From assembly GCF_038502225.1 (NCBI RefSeq), contig NC_091298.1, positions 34,648,109 through 34,712,108 of the forward strand: a stretch of 64,000 nucleotides of DNA, read 5' to 3'. Source of the DNA: Cherax quadricarinatus. Its lineage: Eukaryota > Arthropoda > Malacostraca > Decapoda > Parastacidae. Both the position numbers and the translations under genes were made by a program. The notes under the pieces are model-generated. The model ran no database searches. It saw only the letters and a list, made by a program, of their open reading frames with translations, and was not told the DNA's origin. Position 1 is the first letter of the stretch. Each line of letters starts with the position of its first letter. Positions 11,663 through 22,650 of this stretch are shown here, in pieces.

Positions 11663-13416
11663 TCAGAATTTGTGAAGTAAGTCAGTCGTTGTCAAAAAGT
11701 CAATGAGAGAGTCCGGATGAAAGGTGGGTCCATCAGCGAGAAGGGAAGGTAAAGAGAGAGCAGCGGAGCGAAGACGACGACAGAGGTAAATTCTGCGTGC
11801 TCGTTGATAAAGTGGGCAGTCCAACAGAATGTGGCTGACTGATAATGGAGCTTGGCAATTCTCACAGAGAGGAGCAAGACGCCTCTCCATGAGATATCCA
11901 TGAGTAAGACGAGTATGGCCAATGCAAAGACGGGAGAGAGTAGTCTCCCAACCTCGACACTGGTGATAAGAAGACGGCCAGTAACCTATACTCGGTTTAA
12001 TAGATTGAAGTTTGTTGCCGAGCATAGTAGACCAACGTTGTTGCCAACGGGTGTGAAGGTGGGAAGATATTGCAGCAAAATAGTCCGTAAATGGAATACC
12101 TCTATAAGAAACTGGTAGGTCATGTACTGCTGACCGCGCAGCAGTGTCTGGCTGTTCATTGCCCTGTACGTCAACATGACCAGGGACCCAACAAAAAACA
12201 ATATCTTTATGCTTGGTAAAGATGCGGCGTAGCCAAAGTTGGATACGGAGGACTAAGGGGTGAGGTGTATCAAATTTTTGTATAGCCTGTAAAGCACTAA
12301 GGGAGTCTGAGACAACCACAAATGATGACACAGGCATAGATGCAATACGGATAAGTGCTGTAAGGATGGCATATAATTCAGCAGTAAAAATACTAGCCGA
12401 AGATAGTAAATGCCCTTGTACGACGCTGTCCGGAAACACTGCTGCGAATCCTACGCCGTCAGAAGACTTAGAGCCATCTGTGTACACAGCAATGGCATGA
12501 GAATGAGAGTGAAAGTGGTCAAGAAAAAGAGAAGGGGAAGCGACCGTAGACAGTTGGGCTTTCGAGCAAGGGAGGGAGAAAGAACAGACTCGAACAGCTG
12601 GAACTTCCCAGGGGGGTAGGGAAAAGTGAGATGCTACATGTACATAGAAAGGTGGTAGTTGAAGAGAAGACAAGAGCGAATGAAGGCGAAGAGAGAAGGG
12701 ACGGAGTAAACAGGGGCGGCGAACAAATAAAGAATGTCTACTAATATCAGTGACCATTCTATAAATGGAAGGATTGCGGAGATCATGAGAGCGTACATAG
12801 TAGCGCAGGCAATGGGCATCACGGCGATTGGATAAGGATGGAACGTTCGCTTCTGCATAGAGGCTCTCGACAGGGGAAGAGCGAAAAGCACCAAGGCATA
12901 AACGTAATCCTTGGTGATGAATGGGGTTAAGGCTAGAGAGAGTAGCAGGAGATGCCGCTGAATAGATCTGGTCACCATAATCAAGTTTCGATAAAATAAG
13001 GGTGGAATGTAGGCGAAGGAGGGTTCGACGATCAGCTCCCCACGAAAGATGAGCAAGGGTTTTAAGAAGGTTCAGCCGGCTGTGACAAGTTGCCTTCAGA
13101 GAGGTAATGTGAGGTTTCCAGGATAACCTACGATCAAAGAGGAGGCCCAGAAACTTGACTGTATCACGTTCAGGGATACGGGAGCCATAGAGGTACAAAG
13201 GATGATCGGAGATGACAGAGCGTCTAGTGAAAGTGATTTGGTGGGTTTTAGTGCTGGAAAATTTAAACCCACGTGTGGTGGCCCAATTGGAAACACGGTC
13301 GACTGCATGTTGGAGAGAAACTGTAAGGAGGTGACAGTCAGCGCCTGCACAGGCAATAGCGAAGTCATCAACATAGAGTGATGACCAAATATTTGATGGA
13401 AGACTAGAGGCCAAAT
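11663..13416 (-). pseudogene. Reverse transcriptase C-terminal half and RNase H of the I-like element
   Basis: Open frame of 598 codons (to 13459), but the first 14 or so codons come from the inserted PLE end; the native protein resumes at the Leu-Ala-Ser before 13405. It starts with reverse transcriptase motif C (SLYVDDFAIA, near residue 29), then thumb, then RNase HI with YTDGSK (Asp near 327), AELYA (Glu near 361), VVSDSLSAL (Asp near 385) and WVPGHVDVQGNEQPD (His near 428, Asp near 438). A C-terminal CENCQ...H...C finger (CPLYQRARR region) follows, as in related elements. All four RNase H acidic residues and the His are present. It would have been the 3' half of ORF2. Confidence 0.92.
13405..13416. 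repeat. Target-site duplication of the nested PLE, left copy
   Basis: TAGAGGCCAAAT, repeated at 14664-14675. The first T may belong to the PLE terminus, so the duplication is 11 or 12 bp. Confidence 0.8.
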
Positions 13417-13474
13417 AAATAACAAAAAGGCACAATACCGTGACTGGAACGATACACAAATAACCCGCACATAA

Positions 13475-14044
13475 AAGACAGAAGCTTACGACTCTGCCCT
13501 CTCACGTGCTAAACGCAATTTCTTCTCTCCCAAACTCTCTACTCATGGGAACTCTTCTATCCTCTGCCTTCCCTACATTTCCGGTCTTTCTAATCTCAAC
13601 AATTCTCTCCGTCCCTTAGACATCAAGCTTACCTTCCGCCAGACTAACACTCTTCGCACTAATCTCGTTCATACCTCTCCTCCCTCTACAGATGTTCCTG
13701 GTGTCTACTCTATTTCTTGCTCCTCCTGTCCTCTTCAATACTTTGGAGAAACTGGTCGATCTCTTTCTGACAGACTTAGGGAGCACAAAAATAGTGTTAG
13801 GCTTGCCGACACTAACAATGCTCTTTTCTGTCACGTCAGAGATCATAGCCATCCTATTGACTGGTCTTCTGCTAAAACTGTCTTCCCTACTTCCAACTCG
13901 AACAGTCGCCGTTTAGTTGAATCCTCTCTTATACACAACTTTCCTTGTATGAACCTTAGCCCTGGCTTCGTCTCTGTAGATGCCTTCCTCTCCCACTACA
14001 TTGTAAAATGCTCCAAACTTCAGAACACCCGTGACTTAACCTGA
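13475..14044 (+). pseudogene. PLE GIY-YIG endonuclease domain, 5' truncated
   Basis: Open frame of 189 codons ending at TGA 14042-14044, with no own initiator at the expected place, so it is the tail of a longer reverse transcriptase-endonuclease. It contains ILCLPYISGLS (the segment before the nuclease in PLEs), GVYSISCSSCPLQYFGETG (GIY-YIG type, here GVY...YFG with the Cys-x2-Cys typical of PLEs), SDRLREHKNS (the conserved Arg and His region), CHVRDHSHPIDW and the conserved ESSLI region with the catalytic Glu. The domain itself is intact. In PLEs it nicks target DNA to prime reverse transcription. A shadow frame (13692-13916) in another phase is ignored. Confidence 0.9.
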
Positions 14045-14381
14045 ATCCTCATTTTTTTTTTTTTCTTCTTCTTCTTTTTCTTCTTCCTCTTCCCCTTTCC
14101 TCTCTCCTTTTCTCCTCTGGGTTGTCTTTCTCTCTCCTGTCTCGTGTTTCTGTTCCTTCTTTATTTCATTTCACCACTTCCCCTTTCACGCACCTCGGTG
14201 CGCTTGCTCTCCCTCTGTGGGTTTCTAGCTCTCTTGCAGTGCTCCCCTTCCTTTGTATTTGACTGGCTCGTCTTCCTTATTTCCCACTTCTACCACTACC
14301 ACTACTACTACCTCTTCTTCTTCTACTACATCTACTGATGAAATTAGGCACATGTGCGGCGTCTGGTTGTCTTTGTTGTGG

Positions 14382-14422
14382 ACGTTTCGCCATCCAGTGG
14401 CTGGCTGGATGGCGAAACGTCT
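14382..14422. repeat. 17-bp perfect inverted repeat with 7-nt spacer
   Basis: GACGTTTCGCCATCCAG at 14382-14398 and its exact complement at 14406-14422. The right arm, CTGGATGGCGAAACGTC, resembles the GAAAC-containing core of PLE termini, so this looks like a small tail-to-tail junction of a second PLE family within the 3' region. Confidence 0.85.
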
Positions 14423-14477
14423 ACGGTGGGGATGCCCGGGTGTTGTGCATGTGTCATTTCATCCTGTCGGTATTATA

Positions 14478-14536
14478 TACAATTCTTGTACTACTACTAC
14501 TACTACTACTACCACTACTACTACCACTACTACTAC
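14478..14536. repeat. (ACT)n / (ACC) trinucleotide tract
   Basis: TACTACTACTACC-type triplets in the PLE 3' region; a looser TTC/CTA-rich tract lies at 14285-14335. Confidence 0.85.
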
Positions 14537-14594
14537 CTCCACCTCTTCCTGCCTATATATAGCCGTCCTGCTCCTCCTCTGTTAGTGTGACTTT

Positions 14595-14628
14595 GTCAAT
14601 GGTCCAAGTCGGACCGAAACGTCGTCGT
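14595..14628 (+). ncRNA. Hammerhead-ribozyme-like core of PLE terminus (degenerate)
   Basis: Order of elements: GTCAAT (weak match to the CUGANGA box), a 5-bp stem GGTCC/GGACC with AAGTC loop, then GAAAC, then GTCGTC, which could form the minimal A-C/G-U stem III with cleavage after the final C. PLEs are known to carry hammerhead motifs in their LTR-like ends. The first box is mutated here, so activity of this copy is doubtful. Confidence 0.5.
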
Positions 14629-14663
14629 AAGCTTCTGTCTTTTATGTGCGGGTTATTTGTGTA

Positions 14664-14675
14664 TAGAGGCCAAAT
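14664..14675. repeat. Target-site duplication of the nested PLE, right copy
   Basis: TAGAGGCCAAAT, matching 13405-13416. Removing the PLE and one copy rejoins the host reading frame across Asp-Leu-Ala-Ser. Confidence 0.8.
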
Positions 14676-16635
14676 CATTAATAGCAAGGAGAAAAAGTGT
14701 TGTGCTCAGAACACATCCCTGGGGGACACCTTCAGCTTGGATAAAGTCCGGGAAGAGCACATTATTAACCCGAACATGGAAATGCCTGTCAGTTAAAAAG
14801 TTCTTAAGGAAGGATGGTAGATTGCCTCGAAGGCCTAAGGAGTGGGCTTGGGCTAAAATATTATACCTCCAAGTTGTGTCATATGCCTTCTCAAGGTCAA
14901 AAAATATGGCAATAACTGAGTGGTTATTCGCAAAGGCATTACGAACATACGTATCCAAGCGTAGTAAGGGGTCTATGGTAGAACGTCCCTTACGAAAGCC
15001 ATATTGACGAGTGGAGAGACTGTTGTGTGTCTCTAAATACCACACTAAACGTCTATTTAGTAGGCATTCCATTACTTTGCAAACTGCACTGGTAAGAGCA
15101 ATGGGACGATAGTGGGAGGTTTCATGTCCCGTAGTGCCTGGTTTGGGGAAAGGGAGAACAATGGCAGATTTCCACAGCTGTGGAAGAACTCCTTGTGACC
15201 AAATAAGATTGTAAAGGCGTAATAGGACTGCAAGGGCTGACTGATGTAAATGTTGTAGCATACGAATATGAATGTCGTCGGGCCCAGCTGCCGATGATCG
15301 ACATGCAGAGAGTGTTGCCTCTAGTTCTTGAAGTGTAAAAGGCACATTATACTGTTCTTCTCTGTGAGAAGAAAAGTCCAAGGGTGCTAACTCTCTGGCA
15401 GACTTTGAGGAAAGAAATGAGGGGCATAGATGGAGTCCCTGAGAAATACGGACCAGATGATTGCCAATTTCATTGGCAACATCTAGTGGGTTTGCTATAT
15501 CAACACCGGCAACCCGCAGAACAGGAGCCGGGTCATGAGAATATTTACCACTCAGTTTTCGTACTTTTTTCCAGACTGCACTCATAGAGGAAGCAGAGGT
15601 GATGGTGGAGACATAATCTCGCCAGCAAGTGTGTTTAGCGTCACGGATGACACGGCGAGCGATCGCACGCTTCTGTTTAAAATCAAGGAGTCGCTCTGTG
15701 GTTCTATTGTACTGGTACCTGCCCCATGCAGCGCGTTTCAAACGTACTGCACGAGCACAAGCAGGAGACCACCAAGGCACGCATTTCTGAGAATGCCTGC
15801 CCGAAGTTTGGGGTATAGAATGAGAAGCTGCGGTGAAAACGGAGGACGAGAAGAGGTGTAAAAGCTCATCGATGGAGGACGAAGAAGGAACCTCTTTAAA
15901 AACAGTTAGGTGTGAGTAAAGGTTCCAATTTGCCCGATTAAATTGCCAGCGTGGGGTGCGAAGAGGTGGCGAATATGAAGGGGAAGTAAGAATGATTGGG
16001 AAATGATCACTGTCATGTAAGTCCGGGAGAACAGACCAAGTGAAGTCTAATGCGGCGGAGGAAGAGCAGACTGAGAGATCGATGCAAGAGAGAGTATGAG
16101 TCCGAGGATCAAAATGGGTGTGAGTACCTGTATTTGAAACATGGAGGGGGGGGGGTGGCAAGAAAAGCCTCTAACTGAATTCCACGGGAATCACAGTGAG
16201 ACCCCCCCCCCAGAGGAAATGGTGGGCATTAAAATCACCAAGTAACAGAATCGGTGGCGGTAATGACGAAACAAGGAAGGCAAAATCCGGAATAGATAAT
16301 GCCCGAGAAGGAGAGAGATATAAAGAACAGAGCGTATACCACCTATGTAAGTGGATACGGGCTGCTGCGTAATGCAGCGAAGTATGAACAAATAGCTGAT
16401 GGTACGGAATATCAGTGCGGAGAAGAAGGGCACTTTCATTAAAGGTCCCATCAGGAAAAGGATCTGAAGAATACAATAAATTATAGCCTGAGATGTGAGA
16501 AATAACAGCAGAGTGTAATTTTGGTTCCTGTAAGCAAACACCAACAGGGGCAAACTGGGAGAGTAACATCTGAAGCTCACCCCGATTACCCCTGAGGCCG
16601 CGTATATTCCACTGTAAATAGGCCATGATTGGCAA
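14664..16635 (-). pseudogene. Endonuclease and reverse transcriptase N-terminal half of the I-like element
   Basis: The start of ORF2. From 16635: YLQWNIRGLRG, LQEPKL (catalytic Glu) and LLGDFNAHH of an apurinic-type endonuclease, up to 16171. The frame is then lost in a C/G homopolymer near 16201; a second homopolymer near 16144-16153 lies just before the next open frame (16161-14653). The peptide between them (HCDSRGIQLE) is readable in the correct frame only by shifting at the runs. The next frame holds SDHFPI (endonuclease end), PWWSPACARAV, AAGPDDIHIRMLQHL, HYRPIALTSAVCKVME, FFDLEKAYDTTW (motif A) and GVPQGCVLSTTLF (motif B). It stops where the PLE was inserted. Confidence 0.9.
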
Positions 16636-16670
16636 TGATAAAGATACTTGAAATCCGCAGGTAAGGGTTC

Positions 16671-18556
16671 CTATGAACTAGAAGGGTTAGAAAAGTCCAC
16701 ATGCGGAGGCAGTGGAAAACGTTCAAGCAGCGAAGGAACGGTGCGCTGTGAAGAAAGGAGTTGCGCAGATGGAGCAGAGGAGAGAGAAAGAGCGGAAGGT
16801 GGATCAGTGTCCATTGATGGTTTGGTCTCTGCAATATATTCAGAGATTGCTTCAAGTGTTTCGGAATTCAGAGATGTCATATGGGAGACAATATTGGGAA
16901 TGGTAGGGGGAGGATGAGTAAAGATTGGAACTGTATTGGACTGTACCATGGTAGGGGGGGCGAAAGGGTGGAGGGAACTGGAGAAGCATGGCAGGGGACA
17001 GAAGAGGCAGGAACCTGGGAGGTGGCAGAAGAGGAAGAAACTTGGGAGGGAACAGGGGAGGAAGGTACATTACGAGGAGGAGGGTGAACCTCTGCACTTG
17101 TAACTGAGCCAGTGAGAGGGGAAGAACCAGGGACAGAGACAGGGAGGGTAAAATGAGGAGGTGGAAGATGGGTAGGAGGTGTTAACGGACCTTTTTTTGA
17201 CTTTTGGGAAGTAGAGGGACGATTGGGAGGAGGTGTCGTACGAGGTCTCGTCGATACTGAGGCTTGTGAGAGAGAACTCGAAGAAGCGAGATTAGACTGA
17301 GGCGTTGAAGTAGGGACGTCTGAGCCAAGGACAGCAAAAGGATTAGATACAGGAGTGATTATGGGAGAGGTAACCACAGAGGTGGGTGTAGAAGATGGGA
17401 TACCAGAAGTGGGGGGACGTTTTGAAACACGGGAATAAGAAACACGTGGGAGTCTCCCTTGGAGGCGGAGATGAGAAACTGCCATGGCATAAGGGAGACC
17501 TTCTGTCTCTTTGAGGTAACGGATTTCCCGCTCGTTTAAATAGACCTGACAACGGCGAGAGTACGAAGGGTGAGCCTCATGACAGTTAAGGCAAGAGGGA
17601 GATCGACTGCAAGACGTACTAAAATGGTCATCGGCACCACAGACTGGGCATTCGGCGATAGATCTGCAATATTTCGCTGGATGGCCAAATCGCCAGCAAT
17701 TTCTACACTGTTGTGGTGTAGGGATCACCTTTCGAACTTGTAACCGATGTCCTGCTATATAAACTGAGGATGGGAGTTCTCGGCTGTCAAAAGTTAAACG
17801 AGCCACATTGCTAGGGTATCGTCTCTGCCTACGGGCAGGAAGAACGTAATTGTCTACCTTGAGGATTGGGAGATCTTGGAGTTCCAGCTGTTCTAGAATG
17901 TCAGTGCCACATGTCTGGAAATTTTGTTGAACTATGGTATGGGGCAGAATGACGGTACCACTACAAGAATTGAGGGAATGATGTTTTTCAAGAGTGACAG
18001 GAACAGTATCGATATGGGAAAGACGAGAGAGCTCATGAGCCTGGGTAGCATTCTGTACGGTAATGATGCGTGTACCGCTCTTAAGAGCATGAAAAGAAAT
18101 ATCTTTACCAACATGGCGTAGGAGTGCCTTGCCAATACTATGGTCAGAAAGATAGGCAGTAGAGGAAGTTGGTCGTAAAGTGAAGAATTTAGTCCACTGT
18201 TCAGTCTGAAACTGAGTGTGGAAAGGTAGTGAAGGACGTGTCGATCGTTTCTGAGAAGAACGAGAAGGTGGAGAAGTATCATCAGCAGGTAATTGTCGTT
18301 GGCGTTTAGGCGTGGGACCAGAGTTGGTCCGACGTGGAACGGGTCGGCGATTTGAAAATTGCAGCACAGTAGAGGGAGAGGCCGGAAGCATAGTCAGAGG
18401 AGAGCGAAGGTCCGATAAATCGAAGGAGTCAGTCGAGGCCTCAGTACCTGAAGCGGGTGAGGAAACAGCACCGGCAATAGGTACAGAGGCATGAGGACGA
18501 GGCAGGGTCAGAACGGGGTGCTGTATCCAGAAGGGGCCCGGGGGTACCAGGTTCAT
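16671..18556 (-). pseudogene. ORF1 (Gag-like, three CCHC knuckles) of the I-like element
   Basis: A 559-codon frame (18556-16877) whose original C-terminus continues in another frame to 16671; the switch lies near the G7 run at about 16951-16957. Residues 1-120 are Pro/Ser-rich and likely disordered. A folded region precedes three CCHC zinc knuckles: CRNCWRFGHPAKYC (about 284-297), CPVCGADDHFSTSC (303-316) and CLNCHEAHPSYSRRC (322-336). A Ser/Pro/Thr-rich tail follows. Such proteins bind the element RNA in I- and Jockey-type elements. I take the ATG at 18554-18556; an out-of-frame ATG lies 16 bases upstream, so the native start is uncertain. Confidence 0.85.
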
Positions 18557-19310
18557 GGACTAGGGCTGCCATGGTTAGGTTACTTCTTTCTTTTTGTTTT
18601 TAAGAAAAAAAAAAAGAAAGAAGAAAAGAAAAAAAAAAGAAAAAAAAGAAAAAAAAAAGGGGGGACCGGGGAGGGATAGTTCCTAGGAGGAATGAAAGGG
18701 CCAGAAATCTCCCTCCGCACCCAAGAGGACCTCAGCACCGCAAGTAGCCCAGATGCAGCATGGAACCCGTGCCATACCCTACCCATCATACTAGTAAACT
18801 AACAATCCGGGATAGCAACCTCACATCTGCCGAGCTACCTCGGTGGACAAAAGAGAGGGCGGCCGGATATCCACCACAAAGCATACCTCCTTCGGCCACC
18901 ACCCCCGGAATCCGAAAGGTGGCTTCCAGAGATACACTCGTCGCCCGAAAGACACCCAAAGCTACTCCGGGATACCGGAGAGGGATCGGGACATCCCCAG
19001 GCGATCCAGATTCCACGGCAAACTACGCCACCGCTAAGAACCTCAACGGAATGGGATGGACCCCGGTATCCTTTCCCCTACCTAGGAACTAGCGCGCCTG
19101 TGGGAGAAATCCCAAAGGACAAAAAGAGGAAGGGCAAAAGGGAGGGGTGGGGAGGAGGAGGAGGAAAGGAAAAAGGGGAGGATGGGGAGGATGGGATAGG
19201 GGAGGGGAGATTGGGGGGTAATTAGGTTCGGTCTGAGGAAGAAGACCGATAGGTCTAATTCCTCAGACCAAGAGCCTCTTCACCACGCCAAGGAGCCCCC
19301 CTTGAAGAGG
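18557..19310 (-). other. 5' untranslated region of the I-like element
   Basis: Includes an A/G-rich run (18601-18660), a stretch with CCCCGGAATCCGAAAGG-like sequence and a G-rich tract (19110-19215). GGTCTGAGGAAGAAGACCGATAGGTC and AATTCCTCAGACC around 19231-19270 could pair into a hairpin. Its right end coincides with the 13-bp target duplication, so it appears to be the true 5' end. Confidence 0.65.
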
Positions 19311-19323
19311 AATTTGGAGTTAA
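19311..19323. repeat. Target-site duplication, right copy
   Basis: AATTTGGAGTTAA, identical to 11454-11466. Confidence 0.88.
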
Positions 19324-22265
19324 ATAACTGGAATATGCTTCCTCTGAATGATTTCAATCTTTAATGGCTGATGCATCTCATGATGCGAATGAAACGTTTA
19401 ATTTTAAGGTTGTGTTGTAGCAAACCTCAAAGTTTACTTATTGAATTCTCTGCATTGTAGATAATTTATTTTCTTTTTTGATTCAAACTTTTTGTGTTGA
19501 TTTGTTTTTCTCAAAGGAAGCTTTGCCTTATTTTTGGTTTGGGAAACTTTTAATTCGCAAACTTTATTAAACAAATTAGTGTATTGAAATAAATGAATAA
19601 TTTTTCTCCTCATAGGGTTTCAAGTAGGATTTTGGCATAAGTTTTAATTTGCAATAAATATTTAATAAACTGGAAAAAATTAAATACTGGATTCCATGCG
19701 ATAATTTGAAAGTATCTCATCCCATTGGTTTCACAACTTCACCGATAACTTGATAACACAGAGTCTGAGCGGCTTCAAACTTAATGTTTTGGTTATTTTG
19801 GGAAATTTCTCTGTAAAATAACTAGAGCGCGCCTATTCAGATTACCGTTAACCTTAAGCGCTGGTGTTTCTTAGTGGCATGTCTGAAATATTTTTGGGTT
19901 TCCAGTTTCTCATTACCAATATATAATCAAGAAATTTGGTTTATTTCTATCCGATAACTTGCTGTCACATAAACGTACTGTCATGCTGTGGTGCTGCCGT
20001 GTGGTCATGCTACCTTTCTTCATTATTTCTAACACATTTTCTTTCATTGTCTACATACTGTTCTATCTTATTCTCTGAATTCAATGTCATTAAGTGTTCT
20101 CACCATCAATAATAAGAAGGTTGTGGCGGCACTCTGCTGCTTTATACTCCTGATTTTTTCAGCTGTATTTTCATACATTCTTTATTCACAATATATAATG
20201 CGCGTTTCTCTCCCTTTTACATTAGTATAATTCTCTTAATATATTATTTCGAAGATTGTCATCTGTTTCATCTTATTTCATAATTTTCTCTCTAGTTTTT
20301 AATAATTCCTTCATCATTAATAGGTATTATTTTACTCTACAAAGGCTCATCATTAAGGCTGCATGTAAACTCTTTATAACCAGTCAAGACTGATAAGCCC
20401 CGTAAATTAAGATTACAGTAAACTCTCAGTTTATATTCACTGGAAGATACACCTATCTGTGACTCACTTTACTGAATTATCATTAAAATGTCTTCCGGCT
20501 CTGACCAGTGGTTAGTGTGTTCACATGAGCACTCATCAAGGCACCCGATAAAGCATTCATCTAGACGAACGCAGACTTAACAAAAGAATGGAACCACCAC
20601 CCACACAAATAACAAAGTATGAAGCAATCCAGAGGTACAGTATGTATCGAAGCTAGTGCACGATGTGCTGGCTATGGCGTATATGAACATCAAGAATTTA
20701 CAAATGAAGCACACAGGAGTGGACGCTGAGGCACGATCGACATTGCGCTGTGACACAGAGACGGCAACAAGCATTCTTTCAATACAATAGTCAAAACTAG
20801 CAGGTAATCTCAAAGAAGAAAATAATTTTACGGCAATGAAAGTGCTGTCACATGGTAATGAGCAGTGAGGTTTAAAGTTCTAATATACGAAATGTACACC
20901 AATGGTTGATGAATATATATTTACTAGAATTAGTTAAATAATTCAAGCTTCCTGTAAGACGTTACTTTAGACAGATTCTCTCCTGGGTTGAATTATAATT
21001 TTCTTGTGAATTAACGTCTATTTAAAAAAAAACAATTTTGCATGTAACTAAGCGATCTACATAGGGTTACTAAAATTAAAGAAAGTTGTTAGTTCAGTTG
21101 TACTAAAGCCATATTAAATTTGCCTAAACTGAGTAAAAAATAATAATTAAATAATTAATATTATGTTCAGAATAATTATATACGAGCTGTTACAACAGTG
21201 AATTTACACTTCGTTGTCTTTTCAAAAAGTTCGTTATTTTATGAGCCAAGTTATCAGGCTCTTCCTAAAAACACGACATATAAACATATCTTGATATACT
21301 AAATTTAACTAGATATGCAATAATCTCAAACAAGCGAATACAGATGCAAAAGAACTACAGGGTGAGGCTGAATGATAGCTTGAGTCCTATCGTGTTGCAA
21401 CCATAATGAGAAAGTGTTGTTGCTAAACTAGATGTATTTCAGTCGGTGAGCCTCCACGAAATGTTTTCTCTATTCTATAACACCATTCCACTGTGCCTCA
21501 GTGCACGCAAAAATACTGTTAAATATCAGCTATGAAGATTTGGAGGAAATCGGAGGATTGAATCATAAATCGTCAGATGGAAACTAATATGCAAATTTCC
21601 TCAATAAAAATGGTAAATTAGGACATACACAGTCCAAATCTAATTAAAAAATTTCAGAGGGACCAAAGAGACCAATATCGTAAAATATACATAACATTCC
21701 GCTTGATGCCACTCAGATGTTGCACTATCAGTTAATCAGCATCAAAGGGTCGATGCTAATCAGATGCGCCTCTCAGAATTTGTGTATAAAAAAACAGTTT
21801 TTAAATTTTCCATCTCCTACAAAAAAAAAAAAAAATACAGCAAATTGTATCCTACATTGGCCACAACCAATCCAAACTTATTTTCTAAGACTGAATAAAT
21901 TTTTTTTTTTAAGAAAGTAATAAGTAAACAAATACGTAAGTTTTATATAAGCTTGAGGGCACACAATTCTTATAGGCACATTAATAAACATTAAATTTAT
22001 TTAACATCGAACAACCATTTAAAGTACAACACAATGACTTACTTTTGATCAGACGAGACGTTCTCCAGTTGTTTTAGGGATACTAATTTGATTAATAAAA
22101 CTGACACATTACAACTTACACATCAGTACTAAAAGTTTAATGCTGACCAAAAGATTAATTTTCCATTTACTGTACAGAATCCAACAAAATCTGTACCTTC
22201 ACAGCCTAAACCCATGAAACGTTCCATACATTACATACGATGCATCAGCCATTGAAGATTAATGC
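19324..22265. other. AT-rich unassigned sequence
   Basis: Nearly 3 kb of AT-rich sequence with only short open frames (up to 78 codons). TGACCAGTGGTTAGTGTGTT at about 20500 recalls a tRNA-like A-box, but I see no matching B-box and do not call a SINE. Likely ordinary single-copy intergenic or intronic DNA. Confidence 0.5.
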
Positions 22266-22650
22266 ACAATCGTTACACTTTAATCAGAGAAAAGCGCTAA
22301 GCCCATAGGGGTTATATGTGCCAGTAAAATGGAAAGCATTCAAATTAAATCAAAACAAAGGACAGATAAAGTCAGTTCCTTTAAAACCCCAATCACCAGC
22401 TTCAAGCCAAATAATGAAATTAGGTAAAATAATTAAACACTATTTCCAGATTAATAGTAGTAGAAGGGTTTCTACACATTCCTGGAAACATAGCAACCTT
22501 ATTGTAAGCAGGGCACTCAGTGTTGAAGCTGTGAAGGTGACCAGATTATTATTATAATAACAAAGAAGCGCTAAACTACAAGGATTATACAACAATTATT
22601 ATTATTATAATCAAAAAGAAGCGCTAAGCCACAAGGACTATACAGCATTA
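22266..22650. mobile_element. Short fragments of the gcgctaag-type 3' end
   Basis: Three fragments match the 3' terminus of the I-like family: AAAAGCGCTAAGCCCATAGG (about 22290), AAGAAGCGCTAAACTACAAGG (about 22563) and AAGAAGCGCTAAGCCACAAGG (about 22617), the last two preceded by ATTATTATAAT tails. They are only tens of bases long, so they are either extreme 5' truncations or a derived short repeat. Confidence 0.6.

Larger units (their letters stand above)
13417..14663 (+). mobile_element. Penelope-like element nested in the I-like reverse transcriptase
   Basis: A 1247-bp 5'-truncated PLE inserted between reverse transcriptase motifs B and C of the host element. It carries the C-terminal end of a PLE protein with its GIY-YIG endonuclease (13475-14044), a 3' region with (ACT)n, and a 3' terminus reading GGTCCAAGTCGGACCGAAAC... 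to GGGTTATTTGTGTAT. The left end carries the same terminal sequence in opposite orientation (about 13452-13490), plus about 35 more terminal bases (13417-13452), so the copy is bounded by inverted termini. PLE copies with inverted LTR-like ends are known; the short target duplication fits GIY-YIG-mediated insertion. Confidence 0.88.
11467..19310 (-). mobile_element. I-like non-LTR retrotransposon with RNase H, near full length
   Basis: A 7844-bp insertion on the minus strand, of which 1247 bp is a nested PLE, leaving about 6.6 kb. From its 5' end (19310): G/C-rich untranslated region, ORF1 with three CCHC knuckles (18556-16671), about 35 bp gap, then endonuclease, reverse transcriptase and RNase H (16635-11663), a 3' untranslated region with gcgctaagccacaagg in plus orientation, and a tail of TTATTA/A-rich sequence at 11467. 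A perfect 13-bp target duplication flanks it. RNase H plus CCHC ORF1 places it among the I, R1, LOA or Outcast-type clades; which one I cannot say. It is dead: PLE insertion plus frameshifts in homopolymers. Confidence 0.9.

Noticed and set aside
12410..12619. Plus-strand frames opposite the RNase H region (for example 12410-12619, 11852-12118)
   Set aside because: They are antisense shadows of the minus-strand reverse transcriptase-RNase H frame.
13692..13916. Membrane-protein-like Leu-rich frame
   Set aside because: It is a +1 shadow of the PLE GIY-YIG domain, whose conserved motifs lie in the other frame.
20500..20560. tRNA-derived SINE suggested by TGACCAGTGGTTAGTGTG
   Set aside because: Only an A-box-like stretch; no B-box at a suitable distance and no second copy in the window.
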